Shown here piece by piece: positions 8,687 to 17,060 of a stretch of 64,000 nt of DNA. Source of the DNA: Mastigocoleus sp. MO_188.B34 (GTDB lineage: Bacteria > Cyanobacteriota > Cyanobacteriia > Cyanobacteriales > Nostocaceae); contig NZ_JASJDK010000010.1 of assembly GCF_030065675.1 (NCBI RefSeq), positions 32,446-96,445 of the forward strand, read 5' to 3'. The notes under the pieces are model-generated. The model was given only the letters and a program-made list of their open reading frames with translations, made no database searches and had not been told where the DNA came from. Numbering within the stretch: position 1 is the first letter of the stretch; every line of letters begins with the position of its first letter. The translations under genes and the position numbers were made by a program.

Positions 8687-10015
8687 CTAGATTTCTTCAA
8701 CTAAATGAGCGTTAATATTCATGGCTTGCAATACCGGCAATCCATTCAATCCACGAGGGTAATCTATAACACTCAAAGCAGCATTGTCATTTTTGATAGA
8801 CCAAAATTTCTCCGGTAATAATCCTAGAATATGACAAATTAAGGCTTGATTGATATCACCGTGGGCAAATACAATTCCATTCGCATATTGTTTGTCCAAT
8901 GCTGTTTCTACGACTGAGAGCCAGCAGTTATGACTGCGCTGCCATAATTGTTGCAGATTCTCTCCCTGTGGCATTTGTACTTCTGCTGGAACTTTTCGCC
9001 AGCGTTGTAACTCTCCTGGATATTCTCTATCTATTTCTACTTCAGTTTTTCCTTGCCACAAACCATGATTAATCTCTTTTAAATCTTGAAGTAATTCCAA
9101 TTCTACATTTTGGTGGTGTTGCAAAATAATTTCTGCGGTTTCCCTTGCTCTTTCCATGGAACTGCTACAGGCAAAATCAATATTTTCTGTTTGTAAAAAT
9201 GTTGCTGTTTTATTAGCCTGCGATTTTCCCAGATCATTTAAAGGTACATCAATTTGTCCCTGAAATTTGTTGAGATTATTCCATTGGGTTTCCCCATGAC
9301 GCACTAAAAATAACCTCACACCTTGATGATTAGGTCGTAAGGAAGGACAAACTTCTCCCAAGTGCTGAGTTTGATTTAAAGATTCTAGTTCCACAGAGTC
9401 TTCTAAATCCCCAGTAAAATTAAGTACGCTAAAACCACAGTTTGATTGTTGAATGGAGTGGTAACGTTCTGGAGAAATTCCCACAGCCGTGCTTATCAAA
9501 GCGCGATTGATTCCATTGTGAGCAACTATCATTAAGTTGCGATCGCCCCGATACAATGGGAGAATATCCTGCCAAAATTGTTTTGCTTGCTCGTATAAAG
9601 CCAAAACAGGAAAATATTCTTCTTCTTTTCCTGCTTTTTGAATCCGCATTGACAGCTCATGAGGATATTCTTTCCAGATGCGATATTCTTCGGCAAAAAT
9701 TTCCCTTACTTCACTATTAAGCATCCCCTCCCAAAGAGGTAAATGAACCTCAATTAATTTTTCATAACTACAAATTTTATTGGGTTCTTTATTCGCTGCA
9801 ACCAATTGAGATTTAATAATCTCCGCTGTCTGTGTAGCTCTTGTCAGAGGGCTATGGTAAATCGCATCAAAATAAATATTACTTAGAGCCTTACCAACTT
9901 TGGCAGCATCATTACAGCCCTTTTCTGTTAGTTCGGATGCATCAGTACATCCTTGAATTCGTCTAACAATGTTATAAGTGCTTTGACCGTGACGAACAAT
10001 GATGACACGAGTCAT
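8687..10015 (-). CDS. Tandem two-domain histidine phosphatase (phosphoglycerate mutase-like)
   Basis: The 442-residue protein contains two histidine phosphatase domains. The first carries VRHGQSTYN with catalytic His9 and a second His in VAHNGINRALI (His166). The second carries VRHGETQWN with His240 and a later FAHGDINQALI. Both therefore look catalytically complete. Such enzymes use a phosphohistidine intermediate to dephosphorylate small phosphoesters or sugars; the substrate here is unknown. A paralogue at 55095-56477 has the same architecture with a decayed second domain. It lies in a spaced position between two minus-strand genes with no obvious partner. Confidence 0.88.
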   Translation of the reverse strand: MTRVIIVRHGQSTYNIVRRIQGCTDASELTEKGCNDAAKVGKALSNIYFDAIYHSPLTRATQTAEIIKSQLVAANKEPNKICSYEKLIEVHLPLWEGMLNSEVREIFAEEYRIWKEYPHELSMRIQKAGKEEEYFPVLALYEQAKQFWQDILPLYRGDRNLMIVAHNGINRALISTAVGISPERYHSIQQSNCGFSVLNFTGDLEDSVELESLNQTQHLGEVCPSLRPNHQGVRLFLVRHGETQWNNLNKFQGQIDVPLNDLGKSQANKTATFLQTENIDFACSSSMERARETAEIILQHHQNVELELLQDLKEINHGLWQGKTEVEIDREYPGELQRWRKVPAEVQMPQGENLQQLWQRSHNCWLSVVETALDKQYANGIVFAHGDINQALICHILGLLPEKFWSIKNDNAALSVIDYPRGLNGLPVLQAMNINAHLVEEI

Positions 10016-10272
10016 CGACAGTTATCTCCTACTATCTAAAATCCAGACGGATGCTGACCAGCAAGCCCAGAGGGTAAGAATGCGCAAGTCATAACATCAG
10101 CCCTGGTTAATAATTTAACTGGTGACGAGCACAGATTGAACTTCTAGTGTACACTTTTTATGCTGTTTACTAGTATTTCTACCTTTGAGAATATCACCAT
10201 CGCAGCTGTAGTGTTGATTTTACGGTGATATTTCTTATGAACTAGTACAGATTTTACACGTACCCACTGAAA

Positions 10273-10330
10273 AGAAAAAAATGGAGAGCCGCTTGGGGCA
10301 ACTCTCCAGATCATCAGGGTGCATCTACTA
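10273..10330 (-). ncRNA. Candidate small RNA, about 58 nt, with own promoter and terminator
   Basis: On the minus strand a promoter-like pair, TTGCCC (10358-10363) and TATACT (10336-10341) with a 16-bp spacer, predicts a start near 10330. The transcript would end in a 10-bp stem (GGAGAGTTGC with GCGGCTCTCC, including two G-U pairs, loop CCCAA, about 10283-10307) followed by a run of T residues (about 10273-10281). That is a complete minimal transcription unit. No open frame fits it. It lies 270 bp downstream of gatB, so it might instead be the distal terminator of a gatB read-through transcript. It was not recognised as a named cyanobacterial sRNA. Confidence 0.45.
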
Positions 10331-10480
10331 AGCACAGTATAGCACTTTTGGGATGAGGGGCAACACCCCTTAATAAATTATTTTTTATAAATGTATTATT
10401 AATAACTTTAAGTAAATATACTTATTGCTTAAATTTTGCTAGCTTAAACTCAGGGATTGCGCGTAGTTACAGGAAAAAGT

Positions 10481-10558
10481 CGGCTTCTTTATTGTTCGTA
10501 ACTTGAAAGTTTTAGCTTTAAATAAATAGCCTTAAAAATATAAACAATAAAGAAGTCG
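10481..10558. repeat. Inverted repeat with 16-bp arms
   Basis: The arm at 10481-10496 (CGGCTTCTTTATTGTT) is complementary, with one mismatch, to the arm at 10543-10558 (AACAATAAAGAAGTCG). A 46-bp AT-rich loop separates them. It lies between gatB and the candidate small RNA. It could be a small MITE-like element or an RNA hairpin in the gatB 3' region. Confidence 0.6.
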
Positions 10559-10598
10559 AGTAGTTTAAATTACACTTTATTTGTAACAATGTGTAATA

Positions 10599-12074
10599 TT
10601 ATCCATTTAGTTTTTCAGTGACTAGTTTATTGGTCAATTTGGGGTCAGCACGCCCTCCGGTTTGTTTTAAAACTTGACCGACAAAAAAGCCCAATAATTT
10701 GGTTTTACCGCTACGATATTTTTCTAATTCTTTGGGGTTATTGGCGATCGCTTGTTCGACTAGTGGTATCAATACAGCCGGATCGGAAATTTGCTCCTGT
10801 CCTTTAAATACATCATCGGGAGATTTACCCGCTAATAAATCTGTCAACTTATCTTTAACTTTTTTACCGCTAATAGTTCCTTTCTCGATCAGAGAAATTG
10901 TTTTGGCAAGATTTTTTGGGGTCAGAGCAATTTCATCAATACTAAGTTTTTGTTTGTTCAGGTAAGCTGCAATATCACCCATAATCCAATTAGCAGCACC
11001 TTTAGCACTTGCACCAGCAGCGATGGTCGCTTCAAAGTACTTAGAAGTGGGGACTTCTTCTGTTAAGACGCGAGCATCATAAGCAGAAAGACTTAATGTT
11101 TCTTCATAACGGTGACGCTTATCTGCGGGAAGTTCGGGAAGTTCGCTACGCCAAGAACTTAATTGTTCTTCAGAAACCTCAATTGGTCCTAAATCTGGTT
11201 CGGGGAAATAACGGTAGTCGCTAGAACCTTCCTTAACCCGCATGCTAAATGTTTTTTGAGAACCCTCTTCCCATAAACGAGTTTCTTGGATAATTTTTTC
11301 GCCAGCTTCAACCGCAGCGATTTGTCGTTCGATTTCGTATTCAATTGCTTTTTGAATTGCACTAAAGGAATTCATATTTTTGATTTCGACTTTAGTCCCA
11401 AATTCCTTTTGTCCTACGGGACGAACAGAAATATTGACGTCACAACGGAGGGAACCTTCTTGCATGTTCCCATCACTTACACCCAAATAACGCATAATTC
11501 GGCGTAATTCTTGAGCGTATTCGGCTGCTTCTTGTCCCGAACGTAAATCTGGTTCGGAAACAATTTCCACTAGTGGTACGCCTGCGCGGTTGTAATCTAC
11601 TAGAGAATAGGTAGAACCCGATAGGCGGTCGCTCCCTGCGTGAACCAATTTACCTGCATCTTCTTCCATATGCAGGCGAGTAATACCAATTTTTTTGCGA
11701 ACGGGGTTACCATCTCCGTCAATTAACTCAATTTCTAGCCAGCCATGTTCAGCTATAGGCAGATCGAACTGAGATATTTGATAATTTTTTGGTAGGTCGG
11801 GATAAAAGTATTGCTTGCGATCGAACTTACTATATTTAGCAATAGAGCAATTCAGAGCTAAACCCGCTTTAACAGCATATTCCAATACTTTTTCATTTAA
11901 TACTGGTAGTACACCGGGTAAACCCATACAAACTGGATCGATGTTGGTATTGGGGTCAGCACCAAATTTGGTCGAGCTATCAGAGAAAATTTTGGTTTGG
12001 GTACTCAATTGACAGTGAGTTTCTAAACCAATAATTGCTTCATATTCTGTTTTGGCTGGAGCAGCAGAAGTCAT
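10599..12074 (-). CDS. gatB: Aspartyl/glutamyl-tRNA(Asn/Gln) amidotransferase subunit B
   Basis: The protein has 491 residues, full length for GatB. The N-terminal catalytic cradle contains the family blocks [15 protein letters not shown], then [30 protein letters not shown] and LRCDVNISV. The C-terminal helical/YqeY-type tail (from about residue 330) binds tRNA. GatB works with GatA and GatC in the cytoplasm to convert misacylated Glu-tRNA(Gln), and often Asp-tRNA(Asn), to the amide form; most cyanobacteria depend on it. The gatA and gatC genes are not in the window, as expected for dispersed cyanobacterial gat genes. Confidence 0.97.
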   Translation of the reverse strand: MTSAAPAKTEYEAIIGLETHCQLSTQTKIFSDSSTKFGADPNTNIDPVCMGLPGVLPVLNEKVLEYAVKAGLALNCSIAKYSKFDRKQYFYPDLPKNYQISQFDLPIAEHGWLEIELIDGDGNPVRKKIGITRLHMEEDAGKLVHAGSDRLSGSTYSLVDYNRAGVPLVEIVSEPDLRSGQEAAEYAQELRRIMRYLGVSDGNMQEGSLRCDVNISVRPVGQKEFGTKVEIKNMNSFSAIQKAIEYEIERQIAAVEAGEKIIQETRLWEEGSQKTFSMRVKEGSSDYRYFPEPDLGPIEVSEEQLSSWRSELPELPADKRHRYEETLSLSAYDARVLTEEVPTSKYFEATIAAGASAKGAANWIMGDIAAYLNKQKLSIDEIALTPKNLAKTISLIEKGTISGKKVKDKLTDLLAGKSPDDVFKGQEQISDPAVLIPLVEQAIANNPKELEKYRSGKTKLLGFFVGQVLKQTGGRADPKLTNKLVTEKLNG

Positions 12075-12379
12075 AACATTAAAAATTATCGCTAATTAAT
12101 TCTTTATCTAGATACTTGGTTTCCTATTTTAGAACTGTATTGGTTCTAATCAACTACGGATTTTTCGATGGGGAAACCCTCATAACCTTACCAATTGCAA
12201 ATCTCCTACTAACCTTTCGTAGAAATAAACCTCCCCGAGAATAAATCCTCTACTAAGCTTCCGGGAAAATAAACTCCTTCCTAACCTCCCCCGTTAGCGG
12301 AAGCGTTAACGTAGTGTTTGTATCCGCATGCTCGACGTAGGTCTTTGCGTCAGCATTGGGAAGAATGGGAAGTGCCTAA
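12075..12379. other. Spacer with GC-rich dispersed repeat, no gene seen
   Basis: These 305 bp separate gatB from the HugZ-like gene. At about 12285-12350 there is a GC-rich stretch with the small palindromic words CCGTTAGCGG and GCGTTAACG. The same kind of word recurs at 7070, 16810, 21370 and 53690. The remainder is AT-rich with degenerate AATAAAC/CTCC repeats. No open frame or terminator is clear. Confidence 0.4.
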
Positions 12380-12871
12380 CTATTTGCCTTTAACATGAAT
12401 TAAATTATTAAAATTATTCGGATCTACTTCGTAAGCTGCACCAAAGCCAACGACAAATCTGCCCGATTTGGGTTTGAGTTGAAATATCCGGAAGTCTGGT
12501 AACTGTTCAAGCATTTCAATGATGTTACCAAAACGAGTTTTAAATTGAGAAACCATTTGCAACCATAAATGAGTATCTCGTTCTATCAATTGTGCATCAC
12601 AATCGAAACTGAGACGACGACGGGCAAATATTTGCTGGGTTTTACTCTCATCTTCGACAAATAATATGCTGGCTTTAGGTAATGCGTGCAAATTTTGCGT
12701 GTGACTGGAAAGCCCACTGACGTATATATAAATATTTTTCTCCTTGTCCATCACGAAAGGAGTATAACTTGCATTAGGCATACCATCTTTATCAACGGTA
12801 CAAATGACTAAGCTTTGGAATTCTTCAGGAAATTTTTGGTATGCAGCCAGAATTGTTTCAAATTGAGACAT
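12380..12871 (-). CDS. HugZ/pyridoxamine 5'-phosphate oxidase-like flavin- or heme-binding protein
   Basis: The 163-residue protein has the split-barrel fold signature of the PNPOx-like superfamily: an N-terminal strand block (SLVICTVDKDGMPNASYTPFV), a central IYIYVSGLSSHTQNL segment and the ARRRLSFDCDAQLI strand. The combination resembles HugZ-family heme-utilisation proteins. Members bind FMN, heme or F420, so the exact role is uncertain. It lies 105 bp downstream of the HxlR regulator on the same strand and may share its transcript. Confidence 0.75.
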   Translation of the reverse strand: MSQFETILAAYQKFPEEFQSLVICTVDKDGMPNASYTPFVMDKEKNIYIYVSGLSSHTQNLHALPKASILFVEDESKTQQIFARRRLSFDCDAQLIERDTHLWLQMVSQFKTRFGNIIEMLEQLPDFRIFQLKPKSGRFVVGFGAAYEVDPNNFNNLIHVKGK

Positions 12872-12976
12872 ATAATCTACGAGTTGGGATTTTGCCCAGG
12901 ATGATGTGGCTTGAAAAGAAACTACATCTTGATTTTAGTACTAGTACCGCTTCACGGAAATCAAAAGATGATTGCA

Positions 12977-13330
12977 CTACTGGTACGTCACATCATCGTC
13001 AGGAATTTTTGTGTCAGGAATATACTTTAATCCCCAAGCAATCATTGCTTTTAGTACAGGTCGAAGACTTTTCCCTTGTTCTGTTAATTGATAGTTCATA
13101 CGCCGAGAATGATTGCTGTATGGTAGTTTTTCAACTAAATTCATCTCCTCAAGAGACTTAAGACGATTAGCCAGAATATTAGTTGAAATCCCTTCAGCAG
13201 ATTCTAAGAATTCTTCAAAACGTTGTTTTTTGAAAAACATCATGTCCCGAATAATCAGAAGTGTCCAACGATCGCCAATTAAATCAAGGGAACAGGTGAT
13301 TGGACAGTGTGAACGGTGAGATTTGCTCAT
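12977..13330 (-). CDS. HxlR-family transcriptional regulator
   Basis: The 117-residue protein matches the small winged-helix HxlR/DUF24 family. It has a Cys in the N-terminal CPITCSLDLIGDRWTLLIIRD block, a recognition helix around GISTNILANRLKSLEEMNLVEK, and the wing with YQLTEQGKSLRPVLKAM. Regulators of this family often sense quinones, aldehydes or disulfide stress through the N-terminal Cys and act as dimers. It is divergent from the cupin gene, with an inverted repeat in the shared 80-bp promoter region. A nearby azoreductase fits a redox or electrophile response. Confidence 0.88.
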   Translation of the reverse strand: MSKSHRSHCPITCSLDLIGDRWTLLIIRDMMFFKKQRFEEFLESAEGISTNILANRLKSLEEMNLVEKLPYSNHSRRMNYQLTEQGKSLRPVLKAMIAWGLKYIPDTKIPDDDVTYQ

Positions 13331-13353
13331 TACTAGAACTAAATTTAGAAGTT

Positions 13354-13370
13354 ACTTGCATTTTACAAGT
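13354..13370. promoter_or_regulatory. Inverted repeat, candidate HxlR operator
   Basis: ACTTG (13354-13358) and CAAGT (13366-13370) form a perfect inverted repeat with a 7-bp spacer, between the divergent HxlR and cupin genes. A second ACTTGCAG-TTTGCAATT element follows at about 13387-13403. HxlR proteins bind short inverted repeats in divergent promoters, so this is a reasonable operator. It is inferred from position and symmetry only. Confidence 0.5.
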
Positions 13371-13424
13371 CATGCAGACTAAACTAACTTGCAGTTTGCA
13401 ATTTAATATTTGAACAACATCAAA

Positions 13425-13901
13425 ATGAATCAAATTACGCCAACTGCTAGAACCGGGGAAAATTTTGCAGTTACTGATTTAGGGTTATTTTCTGAACTGC
13501 AACAGTTCACCTTTGAAACTCCAGAAGCTCCGATGAAAGTACAAGGTAAGGTATTTCTCAAACAGATTTTGAATCTCTCAAGCGCCGAAATTTCGTTTAA
13601 CAACCTTCCCCCGAAGAAATCTGTACCTTTTTATCACAAACATCGTTTGAACGAGGAAATTTATATCTTTGTTGGTGGTGAAGGTGAGTTTCAGGTGGAT
13701 GGTTGCATATTTCCTGTAGCTGAAGGAACGGTCGTGCGAGTAGACCCTGAGGGGGAACGCTGTATGAGAAACACCTCAAATAATAAGGATTTGTGCTGGA
13801 TTGTGGTTCAGTCACGAGTATCTTCCCATCCAGACCATATGATTCAAGATGGTTTTGGTGTTCAAAAGCGAGTAAGTTGGGTTGGTAAGCAGCAGATTTA
13901 A
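13425..13901 (+). CDS. Cupin-domain protein
   Basis: The protein has 158 residues from ATG at 13425; a TTG 15 bp upstream is also possible. It has a single cupin barrel: the first motif region contains FYHKHRLNEEIYIFVGGEGEFQ (two His and a Glu placed as metal ligands), and the second is VAEGTVVRVDPEGERCMRN, in which the usual His is replaced by Arg/Cys. Function cannot be named beyond a small-molecule-binding or isomerase/dioxygenase-like cupin. It is divergent from the HxlR regulator and probably its target. Confidence 0.8.
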   Translation: MNQITPTARTGENFAVTDLGLFSELQQFTFETPEAPMKVQGKVFLKQILNLSSAEISFNNLPPKKSVPFYHKHRLNEEIYIFVGGEGEFQVDGCIFPVAEGTVVRVDPEGERCMRNTSNNKDLCWIVVQSRVSSHPDHMIQDGFGVQKRVSWVGKQQI

Positions 13902-13951
13902 TCTGAAGCAAGCATAGTTGAAGTCATTTGCGACTCAGTATATCCTCGACT

Positions 13952-14857
13952 CTAACCCCTGCGATAACTACCAGGGGTGACTCCCGTTAGCTCTCGAAAA
14001 GACTTCCCAAGATGACTTTGACTGTTAAAACCACACTGAAGTGCGATTTCGGCGATCGCTAATTTAGAATTTTTCAATAAATTTTTTGCTCTTTCTACCC
14101 GCTCTTTAAGCAAATACTTGTGGGGTGAAATTCCCATGGATTGTTTAAAAAGGCGACTAAAGTGAAATTGACTAACTCCTGCGACGGATGCAAGATCGGC
14201 TAATTTAATATCTCGATCTAAGTGTGCGTTGATGTACTCTGAAACTTGTACAAGCTTGCGATCGTCTAGTCCCCCTTTATAGACTGATACGCGAGTTTTA
14301 GTTTCAGAATAATCTCGTAGCAAATGCACAACCATTGCATTCGCCAAGGATTCTATATAAAGCTGTCCAAATCCATCTCCACCTTGATGTAACTCAGTTC
14401 GTAACATCATTGCAAGTTGTTCAATTTGGGGATTGCGACAGCGAAATTCTGTAGTTAGTTTGAGGTCGGGGTCAGAATCGACCGTTTCTGTAACAACTTT
14501 CCTGACAAACTGCGGGGGAATTCTTATTTGTAAGTAATGGTCATTATTATAAGCTCTATACGAACAAGGAAGTTCGGCTGGCGTAATAGAAATATCGCCT
14601 TTCCTATAAAGTCCCACATAAGAGTGATCGCCTATAGTTTGCCAAAGACGATTAGGGCGAGTTGCCAAACTTAAACAAATAGCATGCTCTTTCCAAAAGC
14701 AAGATTCTTCTGCCCCTGGAGGTTGCTGAAATTCTTCAACAATAATAGATTCCCATCCCAGATCCTGACTAGAAATAATCGATGATGGGATTTCGACAAG
14801 TGGTTTATGGGGCAAACTTACCATAGACGCTTTACTTATTTTAAGAACTCGCAGCAA
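13952..14857 (-). CDS. AraC-family transcriptional regulator
   Basis: The protein has 301 residues. The last 100 residues hold the two helix-turn-helix motifs of AraC/XylS proteins: IKLADLASVAGVSQFHFSRLFKQSMGISPHKYLL and then IAEIALQCGFNSQSHLGKSFRELTGVTPGSYR. The N-terminal 200 residues form a ligand or sensory domain without close resemblance to sugar-binding types. It is divergent from the azoreductase gene (123 bp apart), which is its most likely target. It is convergent with the cupin gene. Confidence 0.88.
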   Translation of the reverse strand: MLRVLKISKASMVSLPHKPLVEIPSSIISSQDLGWESIIVEEFQQPPGAEESCFWKEHAICLSLATRPNRLWQTIGDHSYVGLYRKGDISITPAELPCSYRAYNNDHYLQIRIPPQFVRKVVTETVDSDPDLKLTTEFRCRNPQIEQLAMMLRTELHQGGDGFGQLYIESLANAMVVHLLRDYSETKTRVSVYKGGLDDRKLVQVSEYINAHLDRDIKLADLASVAGVSQFHFSRLFKQSMGISPHKYLLKERVERAKNLLKNSKLAIAEIALQCGFNSQSHLGKSFRELTGVTPGSYRRG

Positions 14858-14980
14858 GATTTTGACAATTGCGCAAAATTTAAATAGCTCTTCAGATTTG
14901 AGTTACTTATTCTGTAATTGTAACGATTTACTGAACAAAACTTAATAAGTGCAAAGGTTTCTTGAATTATTTCTTAAATT

Positions 14981-15634
14981 ATGGCTAATTTGCTACATAT
15001 AGACACTAGTCCAAGGGGAGAGCGCTCCCAATCTCGCGCCTTGAGCAAATATTTCGTTGAAGCATGGAAAGATTCTCATCTAGAAGACAGCATTACCTAT
15101 CGAGATGTAGGACGTAATTCTATTCCTCATGTTGATGAACCTTGGATCGCAGCCTGTTTCACATCACCAGAAAAACGAACATCGGATATGTGGGAAGCTA
15201 TTGCATTGAGCGAACAATTGGTAGATGAATTGATGGCTGCAAATGTCTATGTCATCGGTGTTCCTATGTATAACTTTAATGTTCCCAGCGGATTCAAAGC
15301 TTATATCGATCAAATTGTCAGAGTTGGGCGAACCTATGCTTTTGAACCCGAGGATAAGGAATCACCCTACAAACCACTGGTACATGGGAAGAAGATGTTC
15401 ATTATTACAGCACATGGGGCTGGAGGATTTGCTCCAGGTGGTCGCTTGGAAAAGTTAAATCATCAAGCTCCTTACTTAAAAACAGCGTTTGGTTTTATTG
15501 GAATTACAGATATCACCTTTATTAGCGTAGAAAATGATGAATTGGGCGGTCAAAAGCTTGCTGATTCTATCGCTGCAGCTCGCGCTCAAATTAATAAGCT
15601 AGTGAATGTACCAGCCATAAATCAAAATAAATGA
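14981..15634 (+). CDS. azoR: FMN-dependent NADH-azoreductase
   Basis: The protein has 217 residues and a flavodoxin-like fold. The N-terminal phosphate-binding segment is HIDTSPRGERSQSR, the FMN-contact loop is PMYNFNVPSGFKAYIDQI near residues 91-108, and a Gly-rich loop THGAGG lies near 145-150. AzoR/AcpD enzymes reduce quinones and azo compounds by two electrons with NADH and protect against electrophiles. It is divergent from an AraC regulator and lies in the same island as an HxlR regulator, which supports a stress-inducible quinone reductase role. Confidence 0.9.
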   Translation: MANLLHIDTSPRGERSQSRALSKYFVEAWKDSHLEDSITYRDVGRNSIPHVDEPWIAACFTSPEKRTSDMWEAIALSEQLVDELMAANVYVIGVPMYNFNVPSGFKAYIDQIVRVGRTYAFEPEDKESPYKPLVHGKKMFIITAHGAGGFAPGGRLEKLNHQAPYLKTAFGFIGITDITFISVENDELGGQKLADSIAAARAQINKLVNVPAINQNK

Positions 15635-15704
15635 CCCAAAGGTTCTAGGAAATGTGGGAATCGCGTTAGGGATTTTATTGAAGTCAAATTTTAGGAGATG
15701 TCAC

Positions 15705-16061
15705 ATGCTGACAGAAAAACAGATTGCGATTGAAACTCACAAGCAAAAAAGTAAATTTGTTACGGTTATTCATCCAGAGAAGTTAACTACAACACAAACT
15801 ACAGAAGAAAATAACGACAACACTTTCCTCATTAGTTGGTTATTTCTAATTGGCTCATTAATATTTCTGTTGGATGGATTTATCGAACTTAGTGAGGATT
15901 TTTCTATCCATGTGTTACTTCACATTACTGCTAGTACTGTGTTTACTATTGCTTCGGGTCAATCCATTGAAATCGAAGGTCGTCAAACAGATCTATGGGA
16001 AAAGCACAGTGGGAAATGGGCGATCGTCCACGAACATACTTCTGCTCCGGTATCTCTTTAA
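15705..16061 (+). CDS. Two-helix YrhK-like membrane segment fused to an NTF2/SnoaL-like tail
   Basis: The ATG at 15705 is chosen because AGGAG lies at 15693-15697 with a 7-nt gap; the frame stays open further upstream without such a site. The 118-residue product has a polar N-terminus, then two hydrophobic helices (about 47-85) that align with those of the next gene (SWLFLIGSLIFLLDGF against SWSFIIGSAFFALDGI). It ends with GRQTDLWEKHSGKWAIVHEH, which looks like the last strands of SnoaL/DUF4440 proteins. The piece does not match the NTF2-like gene at 16312. The product looks chimeric. Function is unknown. Confidence 0.6.
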   Translation: MLTEKQIAIETHKQKSKFVTVIHPEKLTTTQTTEENNDNTFLISWLFLIGSLIFLLDGFIELSEDFSIHVLLHITASTVFTIASGQSIEIEGRQTDLWEKHSGKWAIVHEHTSAPVSL

Positions 16062-16089
16062 ACTTTAGTTATCGACACAGGAGAAACTA

Positions 16090-16293
16090 TTGAAAAAGCA
16101 TGTATCGATAACAAGTTGGTCATTTATCATTGGCTCAGCCTTCTTCGCACTCGATGGAATTTTCCAAGTTGTCAATGAGTTTTCAATTACGTCTTTACTG
16201 TATTTATCGGGAAGCATTTTATTTGTGGTGGGTTCAATCTTTCTGATACCGGAATCCTCAAGAAACTCGTCACAGGATAAAAACAGGTTTTAA
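16090..16293 (+). CDS. Small YrhK-like two-helix membrane protein
   Basis: The 67-residue protein starts with TTG at 16090, supported by AGGAG at 16079-16083, 6 nt upstream. Two membrane helices (about 8-27 and 32-54) are joined by a short acidic loop (QVVNEFS), followed by a polar tail. It is a tandem relative of the membrane part of the preceding gene and follows it by 28 bp, so the two are likely co-transcribed with azoR or the NTF2-like gene. Function is unknown. Confidence 0.55.
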   Translation: MKKHVSITSWSFIIGSAFFALDGIFQVVNEFSITSLLYLSGSILFVVGSIFLIPESSRNSSQDKNRF

Positions 16294-16311
16294 ACCTCAA
16301 TAGATTTAATA

Positions 16312-16701
16312 ATGAATAACAATATCGAAGTCATTCAAGAACTATATCGAGCATTCCGCGAAAAGGATTATGAAGCATTTCTGAAAATTTGCACCGAGGA
16401 TATTGAATGGGTTCAAAATCAAGGTTTTCCCGGTGGTACGACATATCAAGGTGCATCAGAAGTGATTAAGGGAGTTTTCAAAGCTAATGACAACAATTGG
16501 GAAAACTTTGCTTATCATATTGAAGAGTTTTTAGACGCAGGTCACTCAATAGTTGTCATTGGGAAATATAGTGGACGCTATCGCGTTACTGGAAAATCTA
16601 TGAGCGCTGCTGCTACACATATTTACGACCTACGTGATGGAAAAGTTTGTCGCTTTCGGATGTTTGCAGATACTAAAACTATTTGGGATGCGATTCTTTA
16701 A
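16312..16701 (+). CDS. NTF2-like (SnoaL/ketosteroid isomerase-related) protein
   Basis: The 129-residue protein has the cone-shaped NTF2-like pattern: an N-terminal helix IEVIQELYRAFREKDYEAFLKICTEDIEW, an EEFLDAGHSIVVIGKYSG strand pair, and a C-terminal THIYDLRDGKVCRFRMFAD sheet. Members range from isomerases to binding proteins, and no catalytic signature identifies the reaction. It starts 18 bp after the YrhK-like gene and probably closes the small operon. Confidence 0.8.
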   Translation: MNNNIEVIQELYRAFREKDYEAFLKICTEDIEWVQNQGFPGGTTYQGASEVIKGVFKANDNNWENFAYHIEEFLDAGHSIVVIGKYSGRYRVTGKSMSAAATHIYDLRDGKVCRFRMFADTKTIWDAIL

Positions 16702-16920
16702 CTATGCAAGGGGAAAATTATTACATCTTCTTATAAAATTTCTAAAAATTATTTGCCTGTATTAAGAGCAAACTACAACTGAAATCGTGTCCCGTTGAAC
16801 ACTTGTCATTACGTTAGCGTAGCGTTATTAATCTAACCTAAATAAAGTAGAAGAAAAATGGAGAATATTCCTCAATAATTCTCTCTATTCATAATAATAA
16901 AAATCTGAAATACAGTTTTT

Positions 16921-17034
16921 GTAGAGACTTACCAGAGTATTTATATCTGCTAGTGACATAGTCAGAGACTGTGACTGACATCAGTTCGAAGATTCGCAGT
17001 CATAAGCTTTATATAACCTCTAGTAGGTCTCTAC
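16921..17034. mobile_element. MITE-like element with GTAGAGAC terminal inverted repeats
   Basis: This 114-bp element starts GTAGAGACTTACCAGAG and ends with the inverted counterpart CTCTAGTAGGTCTCTAC (15 of 17 positions complementary). The interior is not coding. It lies in the 359-bp gap between the NTF2-like gene and dapF, and it would fold into a hairpin in either transcript. The GTAGAGAC ends match those of the palindrome at 37928. The rest of the gap (16702-16920) holds only a short GC-rich word, ACGTTAGCGTAGCGTTA. Confidence 0.65.
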
Positions 17035-17060
17035 ATTGAACTTCAGGTAGCAAAAAATCC

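Noticed and set aside
10144..10335. 63-codon minus-strand open frame
   Set aside because: It overlaps the promoter-terminator unit of the candidate small RNA and has no homology-like motif or good start site.
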